A stretch of 64,000 nucleotides of DNA, from assembly GCF_000422425.1 (NCBI RefSeq), contig NZ_AULT01000008.1, positions 1 to 64,000 on the forward strand, given 5' to 3'. The notes under the pieces are model-generated. The model searched no databases. It saw only the letters and a list, made by a program, of their open reading frames with translations, and was not told the origin of the DNA. The translations under genes and the position numbers were made by a program. Positions 8,489-16,879 of this stretch are shown piece by piece; the first letter of the stretch is position 1, and every line of letters starts with the position of its first letter. This stretch comes from Oceanospirillum beijerinckii DSM 7166. Its GTDB lineage: Bacteria; Pseudomonadota; Gammaproteobacteria; Pseudomonadales; Halomonadaceae.

Positions 8489-9001
8489 ATGATGTCTGAA
8501 CAGCCCCGACTTGTGACTCGGTTTAAGTTTTATCTAGCTGAGAAACTGTTTCACTCCTCCGTGCTAAAAGGTTCTAAGCTGCGACATCAGTGGGTGATGT
8601 CTATGTTTAAGCAGGCTGCCAATGAAGGTCATCTGAAAGCCCTGTCCATTTACGGTCATCTGCTCTACTTTCGTGGTGCATCACCGGTAGATAAGGGGCA
8701 GGGAGCAAACTACTTGCTGGATGCGGCTAAGCAGGGGGATGCCAAGGCTCAGTATCAGATTGGATGTATCTATGAGCAAGGCTATGGTCATCTGCAGAAA
8801 AACTTTGAGAATGCAGTACGCTGGTTTGTACGGGCGGCGGAACAAGGGCATCCTCTGGCCTGTCGTAAGATGATTACTGCTTGTGAAAATGGTGATCTGG
8901 GTTTAGCGAAAAACCCTGAGCAGGTACAATATTGGCAGCAGAAAATTCATCGCACTTTAAAAGAAGCATCTGGAATCAATCTTACTCAATCTGTGACCTG
9001 A
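8489..9001 (+). CDS. Sel1-repeat protein
   Basis: 170 aa with at least two Sel1-like repeats. The clear signatures are ANYLLDAAKQGDAKAQYQIG and the next one, AVRWFVRAAEQGHPLACRKM. Sel1 repeats are alpha-helical protein-protein interaction modules. No signal peptide is evident, so a cytoplasmic adaptor role is inferred. ATG at 8489 is immediately followed by a second ATG at 8492. Partner unknown. Confidence 0.8.
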   Translation: MMSEQPRLVTRFKFYLAEKLFHSSVLKGSKLRHQWVMSMFKQAANEGHLKALSIYGHLLYFRGASPVDKGQGANYLLDAAKQGDAKAQYQIGCIYEQGYGHLQKNFENAVRWFVRAAEQGHPLACRKMITACENGDLGLAKNPEQVQYWQQKIHRTLKEASGINLTQSVT

Positions 9002-9106
9002 TTCCCGGCATATAAATTGCTTTTCATTATACTTAAACACGTTGCACATCGGACGTAGAGCGGTTGTCCATGTGGTTTTGGCACCGCAATCCGGGACGAA
9101 ATAATT

Positions 9107-9613
9107 TTGACAACAAAAAATAAGCAGATTGAAATGCCATTTATTATAGATGTTGAAGCCTCTGGGTTTGGCCGTGGTAGCTACCCTATTGAGGTGGGGT
9201 TTGCTCGCCCCGATGGTAGCGTACACTCTTGCCTGATCAAGCCTGAGCCTGATTGGGAGCACTGGGACGATAGTGCCGAAGAAGTGCATGGCATTCCCAG
9301 AAAAACGCTGTTCGAGCAGGGTTGTACTGTGCGTGAAGTAGCGCAGATGTTGAACGAAGAATTGGAAGGTAAGGTGGTGTATACCGATAGCTGGGGCTTT
9401 GATAGCACTTGGCTATCGTTACTGTTTTACCATGCTGGGCTGCGGCAATTGTTTCGGTTGGAAACACTGAGTAAGTTACTTTCTGAAAAACAAATCGCTA
9501 TCTGGGCGAAAGTTAAACAGCAGGTCACACTGGACTTGAATATTGACCGCCATAGAGCGGGGCCTGACGCCAGGATGCTGCAGCGCACATTTGAACTGAC
9601 AGCCTCTGCGTAA
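9107..9613 (+). CDS. DEDDh 3'-5' exonuclease-like protein
   Basis: 168 aa, a single DnaQ/RNase T-like domain. All five DEDDh residues can be placed: Asp15 and Glu17 in IIDVEASG, Asp99 in WGFDSTW, and His149 and Asp154 in RHRAGPDA. It should therefore be a metal-dependent 3'-5' exonuclease, substrate unknown. The start used is TTG at 9107 with GGGAC about nine bases upstream. The ATG at 9134 is an alternative, which would still keep the catalytic Asp. Confidence 0.82.
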   Translation: MTTKNKQIEMPFIIDVEASGFGRGSYPIEVGFARPDGSVHSCLIKPEPDWEHWDDSAEEVHGIPRKTLFEQGCTVREVAQMLNEELEGKVVYTDSWGFDSTWLSLLFYHAGLRQLFRLETLSKLLSEKQIAIWAKVKQQVTLDLNIDRHRAGPDARMLQRTFELTASA

Positions 9614-9644
9614 GTTTGGTCAGACATTTTATCTGCTGAATTAG

Positions 9645-9668
9645 AAACGGGCTTAGGCCCGTTTTTTT
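9645..9668 (+). terminator. terminator after the exonuclease gene
   Basis: AAACGGGC (9645-9652) pairs with GCCCGTTT, TTAG loop, followed by a run of T. Confidence 0.9.
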
Positions 9669-9853
9669 GTTGCTGTAAAAAGTCGTGGTTAACTCACAAA
9701 GGGTCTAAGTGATGAGGTTTGTGGCCATTGAGCTCTTTTCCCACTCAACTGGATATGATGCGACTATATTGGTCGTTGTCTGTCTGCGGAGAAAGCGGTT
9801 TTTAAAGCAGATGAGAAGAAAGCTGGAGTAGGCCAAAAGTAAAACTCAGGCAT

Positions 9854-9877
9854 AAAAAAGGCCTGTAGATACAGGCC
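9854..9877 (-). terminator. terminator of the 37-residue membrane protein gene
   Basis: On the minus strand GGCCTGTATCTACAGGCC is followed by TTTTTT, a compact intrinsic terminator ~20 bp after the small gene's stop codon. This supports the small gene being real. Confidence 0.85.
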
Positions 9878-9897
9878 CGGGCAGTAGATCTTATAGA

Positions 9898-10011
9898 TTA
9901 CTGACCATCTTTCATGATGTTTTCGCGGATGAAACGAATACCGAAAGCACAGATAGCAATACAACCTACAACCACGGCCAGACCAGCAACTACAGCAGCA
10001 TCAACGTACAT
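9898..10011 (-). CDS. 37-residue single-span membrane protein
   Basis: ATG at 10011, TAA at 9898-9900, 37 codons. The product starts MYVDAAVVAGLAVVVGCIAI and continues to a basic stretch (IRFIRENIMKDGQ). It has one hydrophobic helix (~residues 5-24) followed by positive charges, as in a type of inner-membrane small protein. TGAGG lies 11 bases before the start and a strong terminator follows. I do not recognise the family and assign no function. Small proteins of this kind often modulate membrane enzymes or transporters. Confidence 0.72.
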   Translation of the reverse strand: MYVDAAVVAGLAVVVGCIAICAFGIRFIRENIMKDGQ

Positions 10012-10218
10012 AAGCTTGAAAACCTCATCAAGAATTTTAATCGGTTGGGAAATTTAAAGCTTTTGGCGACAGAAAGCATCCCTACCAAGGAGTTAAATTT
10101 AGATCGTTTTGGCATAAGGGGAAAACGGAATTTCTATTTTGTCTTTTGCCAACACTTGCGCATAATAGCCCTGTTATATTATTTGTCGCTGCGGATAGAA
10201 TGGTTAAGAGACTGTAAC

Positions 10219-10569
10219 ATGCAGAAAAAACAGCCAAAAAAGCCGGTGAGTGTTCACTGGAAAGTGCGTATTACCCGGGCGCATCATAAACCTTATATTG
10301 CCAGAACCTTAAGTATTTCCCATAAACAGCTGCATCTGGAAAGTGAGTTCAATCTTAAGGCTGAAGAGAAAGTTAAAGTAGAGATTTCTGCTCTGTTTAA
10401 TGGTGAAAAGAAAGTTCTTGTGGTGTTGGGTAAGGTTACCAGTTCCATCCTGCTATCATCAGGAAGTTCTTATGGCCTGAATATCTATATTGACCGGATC
10501 TCAGCTGAGCACCAGCTATTTATTGATAACTATATAAGTGCCCGTGAAAAGATGGCGATAAATCATTGA
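10219..10569 (+). CDS. small basic protein, possibly PilZ-like
   Basis: 116 aa from the ATG at 10219 (AAGAG upstream). An in-frame extension back to 10045 is possible but has no matching domain. The body reads as a small beta-rich domain (ISHKQLHLESEFNLKAEEKVKVEISALF ...), which resembles the PilZ pattern of a barrel with a late conserved Asp/Ile strand. The RxxxR and D/NxSxxG c-di-GMP-binding motifs are not clearly seen. Function unknown, and the PilZ assignment is weak. Confidence 0.6.
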   Translation: MQKKQPKKPVSVHWKVRITRAHHKPYIARTLSISHKQLHLESEFNLKAEEKVKVEISALFNGEKKVLVVLGKVTSSILLSSGSSYGLNIYIDRISAEHQLFIDNYISAREKMAINH

Positions 10570-10617
10570 TTTATCTCTATCTTTAGAGATAAACAGGCAG
10601 TGATAAACTGCCTGTTT
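10570..10617 (+). terminator. double hairpin terminator
   Basis: Two stems lie back to back: TTTATCTCTA/TAGAGATAAA with a TCTT loop (10570-10593), then AAACAGGCAG/CTGCCTGTTT (10591-10617). It lies between converging genes. The T-tract is short, and the stems share three bases, so they may be alternative folds. Confidence 0.65.
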
Positions 10618-10651
10618 GGGCTTGCATAATCAGTGTAGGGTTGAGGTTTAC

Positions 10652-11173
10652 CTAGGGAATCAGGTCGGCAATACCAAACTCTTCATCCATCCATTGACCT
10701 ACCACATTAAAGCCCGCTAGGTGGTGAGCATATTGAGTGTGCAGACAGCGCACTGTATCCCAGTTGGCAATACCACCGATGCCCTTTTGTTTCAGAATCT
10801 CTATAAAACCGGCTTGCTCGGCAAAGATTCTTTCCTCATCGCTCAGATAGTGCAAACGCTGGTCGACATAATCCTGGTGACTGGCGTGATAGGCTTTCAG
10901 AAACTCTTTATCTTCCTTCAGACGCTCCTCTAGCTGTTTAATCACACCTGAAGCTTCGATATGGCTAATCTCTTTTTTTAATAGCTCAGAGGTCATCCAG
11001 TACAGGGTAGGGAAAGGCTTTTTATCCACAATGGAGTACATGCGTACGACCAGAGGTATGCCCTGACTATCAGTCGCTGATACCGCCTGCATCGCTTTTG
11101 GAGCCCGGCCTATCTGGGCTTCAATACGTGCAATCAGTTCCGGCGTCAGGGGAAGATCGGTTTTTTGGTACAT
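10652..11173 (-). CDS. DUF501 domain protein
   Basis: 173 aa, full length for DUF501. The signature near the C-terminus (WDTVRCLHTQYAHHLAG, then NVVGQWMDEE) and the N-terminal GRAP/VRMYSIVDKKPFPTLYW segment are present. A conserved Cys-His pair (RCLHTQYAHH) could bind a metal, but this is inference. In many bacteria the family sits near ppx or eno. Here it is alone, divergent from the small barrel-like protein. Function unknown. Confidence 0.85.
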   Translation of the reverse strand: MYQKTDLPLTPELIARIEAQIGRAPKAMQAVSATDSQGIPLVVRMYSIVDKKPFPTLYWMTSELLKKEISHIEASGVIKQLEERLKEDKEFLKAYHASHQDYVDQRLHYLSDEERIFAEQAGFIEILKQKGIGGIANWDTVRCLHTQYAHHLAGFNVVGQWMDEEFGIADLIP

Positions 11174-11268
11174 CGATAATTTATCCGCTCAGTCTCTGCT
11201 GCGTTTAAAGACAGCTTTCCAGTATAATAGCTGACAATTTTGACCCAGATAGAATAGGAAAGCGAATA

Positions 11269-11739
11269 ATGAAGACATTGTTGCGTGTTTGTGCCCTGGC
11301 GGCCGCATGTATCACTTCTGGCACTGCTTCTGCTGCTGCAACGGACTATGCCATCGGAACTGATCTGATTCGCTGGGTTGATCCAACCCAGGAAAACGGC
11401 ATGGCTAATATCTCTTTTCAGAAAGCGATGGGCCGTGAAGATGCCTTTTATATGGACTTTGCCATGAAGGATGACCGCTATCTGATCGGTATGGATTATA
11501 AGGTTTATAACCAGCGTTATTACTACGGTACCTTTATGCAAATGGGGTTGCTGGTAATGATTGAAAACGGCGGTGATAGCAAGTTTGGTCTTGAGGGGGC
11601 TATCGGCTATGAATACTCGCCGTTTCAGGATTGGGTGTTATCCGGTGCCGTTCAGATGACTTACGGTCCAAGCCATCCTGTGCGCGACAGTGATGCGCCT
11701 TGGTTTACGCCTCGTCTGCAGCTGATGTATACCTTCTAA
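11269..11739 (+). CDS. exported small beta-barrel-like protein
   Basis: 156 aa with a clear signal peptide (MKTLLRVCALAAACITSGTA, cleavage near SAAA-TD). The mature part has alternating aromatic/polar strands (YLIGMDYKVYNQRYYYGTF, GAIGYEYSPF, PRLQLMYTF) and ends in Phe, the C-terminal signature of outer-membrane barrels. At ~130 mature residues it would be a small eight-strand barrel at most. I do not recognise the family. Outer-membrane location is inferred. Confidence 0.72.
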   Translation: MKTLLRVCALAAACITSGTASAAATDYAIGTDLIRWVDPTQENGMANISFQKAMGREDAFYMDFAMKDDRYLIGMDYKVYNQRYYYGTFMQMGLLVMIENGGDSKFGLEGAIGYEYSPFQDWVLSGAVQMTYGPSHPVRDSDAPWFTPRLQLMYTF

Positions 11740-11779
11740 AGAATATTGCATCCAGTGAGTTGCTGGTATTTGAACACCA

Positions 11780-11807
11780 CAAAAACCTGCCTTGGTGCAG
11801 GTTTTTG
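11780..11807. terminator. terminator after the barrel-like gene
   Basis: CAAAAACCTGC pairs with GCAGGTTTTTG, with A/T-runs on both sides, between converging genes. It can serve both strands. Confidence 0.88.
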
Positions 11808-11839
11808 TATTTTTACTGGCAGAGAGGGGGAAATAAATT

Positions 11840-12313
11840 CTAATCTACACGACCAATCGGCGCCCATTTACCCTGTGTCAGCTTTAACAGATCTTCAGGC
11901 TTAAGGCTTATTTCTAAACCCCGTTTCCCTGCGCTGACATGCATGTTTTCCAGGTTTTGAGCACTGCTATCGATAAAGGTGGGTAAGCGCTTTTTCTGGC
12001 CTAGAGGGCTAATGCCCCCCACGACGTAACCGGTGGTTTTTTCTGCTTTGAGCGGATCCGCCATCTCCATTTTTTTACAACCGCTGGCTTTAGCCAGGGC
12101 TTTCAGATCCAGTGTACCGGCAACCGGCACGACTGCGACGACTAACTTACCATCATTACTTTGTGCCAGTAGGGTTTTAAAGACTTCCGTTTGAGGTACG
12201 CCCAGAGCATTAGCCGCTTCTTCACCGTAAGAGGCACTATTAGGATCGTGTTGATACTCCTTTATTTCAAAGAAGATACCGGCTTTTTTAGCCTGACGAA
12301 TACCGGGTGTCAT
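11840..12313 (-). CDS. ybaK: Cys-tRNA(Pro) deacylase YbaK/EbsC
   Basis: 157 aa, full length for the YbaK family of the INS (ProX) editing superfamily. It trans-edits Cys-tRNA(Pro) in the cytoplasm. Family signatures: NALGVPQTEVFKTLLA near residues 36-51, the catalytic-site Lys region in LKALAKASGCKKMEMADP, and YVVGGISPLGQKKRLP with the conserved GGxSPxG. A good ribosome-binding site (AAGGA) precedes the start. It is the last gene of a minus-strand run starting at 14658. Confidence 0.93.
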   Translation of the reverse strand: MTPGIRQAKKAGIFFEIKEYQHDPNSASYGEEAANALGVPQTEVFKTLLAQSNDGKLVVAVVPVAGTLDLKALAKASGCKKMEMADPLKAEKTTGYVVGGISPLGQKKRLPTFIDSSAQNLENMHVSAGKRGLEISLKPEDLLKLTQGKWAPIGRVD

Positions 12314-12372
12314 GATTATTCCTTATGCTTCGCTTGCGGATACTTGTTCTAATCGTGCTTTCAGAATGTGGT

Positions 12373-12774
12373 TTAGGGTGAGCTTTCTGGCGCATGCTGG
12401 GCCAATTGCATACGAATGGCATCTGGCAGCGGCTCCGACTGTTTTTCTGCAAAGTTAAAATGCACCATCACGGCTTGTCCTTTGGCGGCAAGCTTATCCT
12501 GCTGCCAGGCTTCCTGATAGACAGTAAAAGAGGCACTGCCGATACGACTGACATAGGTGTGGATGGTAACGTCATGGCCATAAAACAGTTCTCCGACATA
12601 TTCCACTTCGATCTTCGCCAGAATCAGGCGCCACTTCTTTGGGTCCAGATCCGGGGTGAAGATTTTGAACAGCTCGTTACGGGCTTCCAGAAACCAGATC
12701 GGCAGCTTGGTGTTGTTGATATGGCCCAGCGCATCGGTATCACTAAAGCCTGGGCTAATCGTGTGTTTATACAT
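12373..12774 (-). CDS. acyl-CoA thioesterase (4HBT hotdog family)
   Basis: 133 aa single hotdog domain. The N-terminal FSDTDALGHINN motif is the 4-hydroxybenzoyl-CoA thioesterase-type active site, with catalytic Asp in DTD. The central EVEYVGELFYGHDVTIHTYV strand and the late VMVHFNF are typical. It probably hydrolyses acyl-CoA thioesters in the cytoplasm, chain length unknown. AAGGA precedes the start and it lies 16 bp after the membrane protein gene, within the same operon. Confidence 0.88.
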   Translation of the reverse strand: MYKHTISPGFSDTDALGHINNTKLPIWFLEARNELFKIFTPDLDPKKWRLILAKIEVEYVGELFYGHDVTIHTYVSRIGSASFTVYQEAWQQDKLAAKGQAVMVHFNFAEKQSEPLPDAIRMQLAQHAPESSP

Positions 12775-12790
12775 ACCGCATTATTCCTTT

Positions 12791-13672
12791 TTAAGCCGGT
12801 GAGCGGGCAATCAGCCAATGACGCAGTTTATCCACATAAGGTGGTGCAATCAGCAGGTAGACTGTTGCCAGCGCAAAGGCTAACAGCGTGCCCCATAACA
12901 GGCCCAATGAAACATAAAAGCAAGCTACGCTGGTGGCGTAAACCATTAACGAGCCTAAGCCTGTGGGGTAGTGTTTGATAATAGTATGGGCTTTTGCTGC
13001 ACCATAACTGCGATGCATCAGTACCAGAAAGGGAAACATGGAGATTGGAAAAGCGGCCAATACTCCCGCTGTGGCCGCGGGCACCACATGGGCTGCCCCT
13101 GTAATCACTAACACTATGCCTGCGGCGACCAGGGCCCGAAACATCAAGACAGAGAATGACATCTTCACTCGTTGCCCAACCTGAGTTTCCGGGATGTGGC
13201 GATAACCCCAGATACAAGCCAGAATCGCCAGTGCAGGCAAACAGGCCGCGGTAATCAGAGTCAGACTAAACTGCTGGATCACCAAGCCGGAGAGTAAAAA
13301 CAAGCCGATTCCCGCCAGGCTGGCCTTAATCACTGCGCGCCAACCCGCTTGGCTTTCCTGAGCGCTATCTTTGCCCATATCTGAATTGGGTTTATGCTGA
13401 ACCGCACTATGTCGGGCTAGCTCACGGCTACCGAACAGATAACCCGTAGTTAACATCAATGTACTGGCAAAACCCGCCAGAGTATACACCGCGCCTTCGG
13501 CTGCAAATTCAGGGCTGATCTCATAGCCGATAAAAAACAGTGCAATAGCTGTACCGAGAGGGTAACCAGACAGTAAGCCCGCAATGCGCGGGCTGACCTG
13601 TTCAGCGATTAAAGATAGTGCGATCACGGTAGCTACCGAGACTAGTACCTTTATTAGGATCAGAGTAATCAT
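12791..13672 (-). CDS. uncharacterised polytopic membrane protein
   Basis: 293 aa with about nine or ten hydrophobic segments. The sequence looks like an internal duplication: LLSGYPLGTAIALFFIGY (near residue 33) and LAAFPISMFPFLVLMHRSYG (near residue 209) are at equivalent places in two halves, separated by a charged loop around residues 90-110. This two-repeat design resembles small secondary transporters. I do not recognise the family. Its ATG overlaps the stop of the upstream oxidoreductase gene by one base (TAATG), implying translational coupling. Confidence 0.75.
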   Translation of the reverse strand: MITLILIKVLVSVATVIALSLIAEQVSPRIAGLLSGYPLGTAIALFFIGYEISPEFAAEGAVYTLAGFASTLMLTTGYLFGSRELARHSAVQHKPNSDMGKDSAQESQAGWRAVIKASLAGIGLFLLSGLVIQQFSLTLITAACLPALAILACIWGYRHIPETQVGQRVKMSFSVLMFRALVAAGIVLVITGAAHVVPAATAGVLAAFPISMFPFLVLMHRSYGAAKAHTIIKHYPTGLGSLMVYATSVACFYVSLGLLWGTLLAFALATVYLLIAPPYVDKLRHWLIARSPA

Positions 13673-14658
13673 TAGCGCAGCAGTACCACTTTACCCAGAG
13701 CCTGCCCGGATTCTACTTTGCTGTGAGCCTGTGCTACTTCTTGGAAGGAGTACAGGGTTTCGTCCAGCAGCGGGCGCACATAACCATCGGAGGTCAGGCT
13801 GGTCATCGCTTCCAGAGCTTCGCCATGGGTGTCAAAGTCCTGTCCATAGAGCAGTGGTGTAGCGATAAAGACGACATGCAGAGTGAGATTTTTACCGTGC
13901 AGTGGTGATAGATCATGGGTGGAACGTGCTGCAATTGTCACGACCGTACCACTGACCCGGGCTGCCTGAAATGACAGGTCCATATTGTCGGTACCGACCG
14001 TATCAAAGACCACATCAAAGCCTTGGCCATCGGTGCAACGCTGAACGTACTTTTCAACACTTTCTTGCTTGTAGTTGATGGTTTCATCGGCTCCCAGTTG
14101 GCGGGCAATCTCTGCCTTTTCCTCACTGGAAACGGTAGTGTACACCTTGGCTCCTGCCCATTTGGCAATCTGTATCGCAATATGACCGACACCACCGGTA
14201 CCCGCATGGATCAGTACTTTATCTTTTGGCTGAATCTGAGCGCGATCAATCAACGCACGCCAGGCGGTAATAAACACCACAGGTAGGGCGGCCGCTTCAC
14301 CAAAGGCCAGATTATCCGGCTTTTTTGTCAACAAGCGAGCATCAGCCAGCATATAGTCAGCTAATGCACCCTGATAGTTCTTTAAACCACCGGCAAAACC
14401 AAACACTTCATCACCCACGGACAGGCTTTCAACACCTTCACCTACCTCGGTAACAATACCGGACACATCACCATGCAGAATGGCCGGAAACGGTGGATTG
14501 GCTTGAACCAGGCCCGCTCGGATCTTAGTGTCCAGAGGGTTTACGCTGGTAGCAGCCACTTTGATGATGACATGGCCGGGCCGGATCTCAGGGGCGGGTA
14601 GCTCTTGTTCCACAAACTGTTCAGCAGGGCCGTATTCTTGGATAACCATGGCTTTCAT
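13672..14658 (-). CDS. zinc-independent MDR oxidoreductase (quinone reductase-like)
   Basis: 328 aa medium-chain dehydrogenase/reductase. The catalytic GroES-like domain (residues ~1-120) lacks the zinc-binding Cys/His set. The Rossmann domain has the NADPH motif AGTGGVGHIAIQIAKWAGAK near residue 155. This pattern fits the NADPH:quinone reductase/QOR-like subgroup. It reduces quinones or enones in the cytoplasm, and the exact substrate is unknown. It is the first gene of a four-gene minus-strand run: this gene, a membrane protein, a thioesterase and ybaK. Confidence 0.88.
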   Translation of the reverse strand: MKAMVIQEYGPAEQFVEQELPAPEIRPGHVIIKVAATSVNPLDTKIRAGLVQANPPFPAILHGDVSGIVTEVGEGVESLSVGDEVFGFAGGLKNYQGALADYMLADARLLTKKPDNLAFGEAAALPVVFITAWRALIDRAQIQPKDKVLIHAGTGGVGHIAIQIAKWAGAKVYTTVSSEEKAEIARQLGADETINYKQESVEKYVQRCTDGQGFDVVFDTVGTDNMDLSFQAARVSGTVVTIAARSTHDLSPLHGKNLTLHVVFIATPLLYGQDFDTHGEALEAMTSLTSDGYVRPLLDETLYSFQEVAQAHSKVESGQALGKVVLLR

Positions 14659-15124
14659 AGTGTTGTCCTCAGAGTGATAAAATCCCGGGATGATAAAGGG
14701 GAATGGTGAAAAGATACCAGAACTGAGGCATTGTTACCCGTTAAGTCCGAGCTTTCAATGCAGTGCCTGTATTTGGTTTTAGATGAGATATCGGTCAGAG
14801 CTTTTGGTGTCTTTTGAGCCTGTTATTAATGACTTTTTATGATCTGGCTCGCTTGTTTTTACACATTGCACCTCTTAGTCTAAAAGACAGCATGAGTCGC
14901 AGGAGGTTTTATAAGCGCTATTTTTGTTACATTTTTACAACGTAATTGTCGACAAACCATATTGAACTACTTTAGTAGGCGCTATTTAATACGCCTCTAA
15001 TCCCCCCACTAGAAGGCCGGATATTAATCCGACATGTCAGGATGACATTACAAAGAGCCGCTAAAGAAAAACTATAGTCAGCGGTGATCTATTCATTGCG
15101 AGAGATTTAACCCCGAGGTGTCCA
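14659..15124. other. divergent intergenic region
   Basis: Separates the MDR oxidoreductase gene and the Cache chemoreceptor gene. It contains a CGGAT/ATCCG inverted repeat (about 15018-15031). TAAA, then 15 bases, then GCGGTGAT lies ~25-55 bp before the receptor start and only loosely resembles a FliA (sigma-28) flagellar promoter. No ORF of note and no structured RNA was recognised. Confidence 0.35.
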
Positions 15125-16762
15125 ATGGAGATGTTATTCCGCCGTTTCCCTATTCAGCATCGAATATGGTTTATCCAGCTTTTAGCTTTGCTGGGTATGG
15201 CCTTGATGTTATTTATCGTGCTCAAGCAAGAGCGTGCCAGTTTTACCGAGCTTAAGAAAACAGAGCTGCAACATTTGACCGAGTCCGTTATCAGCCAGCT
15301 GGAATCCATGCAGAAACAGGTAGATGCCGGTGCACTGACGTTGGTACAGGCGCAATCCCAGGCCAAAGAGCTGGTACGTGCGATGCGTTTTAATGGTACT
15401 GACTATTACTGGATTCAGGACTTCAAAGGCCAAATGTTGATGCACCCGATCAAGGCTTCGCTGGAAGGCAAAGATATGACCGGAATTAAGGATGTAAAGG
15501 ATAAGCTGTTTTTTGCCAGTATGACTCGTCAGGTGCGGGATAAAGGAGAAGGCAGCGAACGTTACTACTGGAGTCGTCCGGGTAGTGAAAAGCCTGTACC
15601 CAAGTTGTCTTATCTAAAAGCGTTTCAGCCCTGGGGTTGGGCGGTCGGTACGGGCGTTTATATCGACGATATTGAAAACCTGTTCTGGAAGCAGGCCATT
15701 TCTGTCCTGATTTCGGCCAGTGTACTGATGGGGATTCTATTTACTATTGGTTATCTGTTGGCGAGGAGTATTACCCGTCCGTTGGTTACAACGGTAAACA
15801 CCCTGAAAGATATCAGTGAAGGTGAAGGAGATTTGACAGTACGTCTGCGTGTGCGTGGTAATGATGAGATCACAGGTCTAACCCGTTACTTCAACGCATT
15901 TGCGGAAAAAGTACATGATGTAGTCAGTCAGGTGAACACGGCTTCAGCAACACTCTCGGCATCCGCTGAAGAGCTGTCACGGATTACGGATGAAGGCAGT
16001 CGCAGCATTGCTCAGCAAACGAAAGAAACCGATCAGGTTGCGACAGCCATTAACGAGATGTCTGCGACGGTCCATGAGGTGGCACAGAATGCTGGTGAGG
16101 CGGCTTCCGGGGCTTCAAAGGCTGATACAGAAGCCAAGCAGGGTAAGGTGCAGGTGAGTAATGCCATTGAAGCGATTAATACTCTGGCTGATCAGGTGCA
16201 GAATTCTGCTCAGGTAATTAAATCCCTGCGTGATGACAGCGAAAATATCGGCACGGTATTAGATGTGATTCGTGGTGTGGCCGAGCAAACCAATCTGCTG
16301 GCATTGAATGCAGCGATTGAAGCCGCTCGCGCCGGTGAGCAGGGCCGTGGTTTTGCGGTCGTAGCGGATGAAGTACGAACTCTGGCGCAACGGACTCAGG
16401 AAAGTACCGATGAGATCCAGGCGATGATCGAGCAGTTACAAAGTGCAGCTCAAAAAGCAGTGAGTGCCATGGATCTGAGTTTGCAATCCACTGAGAAAAC
16501 CGTAGTCACAGCCACGGAAGCCGGTGGATCACTGGATAGCATCCTGCAAGCGGTGGAGTCCATTCGGGATATGAACGATATGATCGCCAGCGCGGCAGAG
16601 GAGCAGTCTTTAGTCGCTGAAGAGATCAATCGCAATATCGTCAATATCGTCGATCAGTCTCAGGTGTCTGCGGAGTCCATCCAGCAGGTGAATCTGGCCA
16701 GTGATGAGGTCGCCAGCCAGGCGGACGGTCTACATAACTTGGTACGTCAGTTTAAGATTTAA
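15125..16762 (+). CDS. methyl-accepting chemotaxis protein, single Cache sensor
   Basis: 545 aa. TM1 is about residues 13-33, followed by a periplasmic single Cache (sCache_2) domain of ~155 residues with the typical [19 protein letters not shown] and [18 protein letters not shown] segments. TM2 is ~191-213, then HAMP ([19 protein letters not shown]), then the MCP signalling hairpin with tip [20 protein letters not shown]. sCache_2 receptors often sense small organic acids, but the ligand is unknown here. GAGGTG precedes the ATG. No C-terminal CheR-tethering pentapeptide is seen. Confidence 0.95.
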   Translation: MEMLFRRFPIQHRIWFIQLLALLGMALMLFIVLKQERASFTELKKTELQHLTESVISQLESMQKQVDAGALTLVQAQSQAKELVRAMRFNGTDYYWIQDFKGQMLMHPIKASLEGKDMTGIKDVKDKLFFASMTRQVRDKGEGSERYYWSRPGSEKPVPKLSYLKAFQPWGWAVGTGVYIDDIENLFWKQAISVLISASVLMGILFTIGYLLARSITRPLVTTVNTLKDISEGEGDLTVRLRVRGNDEITGLTRYFNAFAEKVHDVVSQVNTASATLSASAEELSRITDEGSRSIAQQTKETDQVATAINEMSATVHEVAQNAGEAASGASKADTEAKQGKVQVSNAIEAINTLADQVQNSAQVIKSLRDDSENIGTVLDVIRGVAEQTNLLALNAAIEAARAGEQGRGFAVVADEVRTLAQRTQESTDEIQAMIEQLQSAAQKAVSAMDLSLQSTEKTVVTATEAGGSLDSILQAVESIRDMNDMIASAAEEQSLVAEEINRNIVNIVDQSQVSAESIQQVNLASDEVASQADGLHNLVRQFKI

Positions 16763-16824
16763 GTGCTTCTTTAGAGCGGTCTCTTTAATCTGAGAAAAGC
16801 CATTATTGAAGAGCGTTCTGCGCA

Positions 16825-16859
16825 GTGAGGCTTGTGTCGGTTATCGACGCAAGCCTCAC
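16825..16859. terminator. long hairpin between converging genes
   Basis: GTGAGGCTTGTGTCG pairs with CGACGCAAGCCTCAC (15 bp with one G-T wobble, GTTAT loop) between the Cache receptor and the MFS gene. There is no T-run, so it may act as a bidirectional barrier or RNA-stabilising hairpin. Confidence 0.6.
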
Positions 16860-16879
16860 GCTGAATCTAACTTCCGGCC

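Noticed and set aside
9764-9964. 66-codon minus-strand frame overlapping the small membrane protein
   Set aside because: It runs through the intrinsic terminator and in a different frame from the better-supported 37-codon gene.
15060-15095. FliA (sigma-28) promoter before the Cache receptor
   Set aside because: Only the TAAA half and spacing fit. GCGGTGAT matches GCCGATAA poorly.
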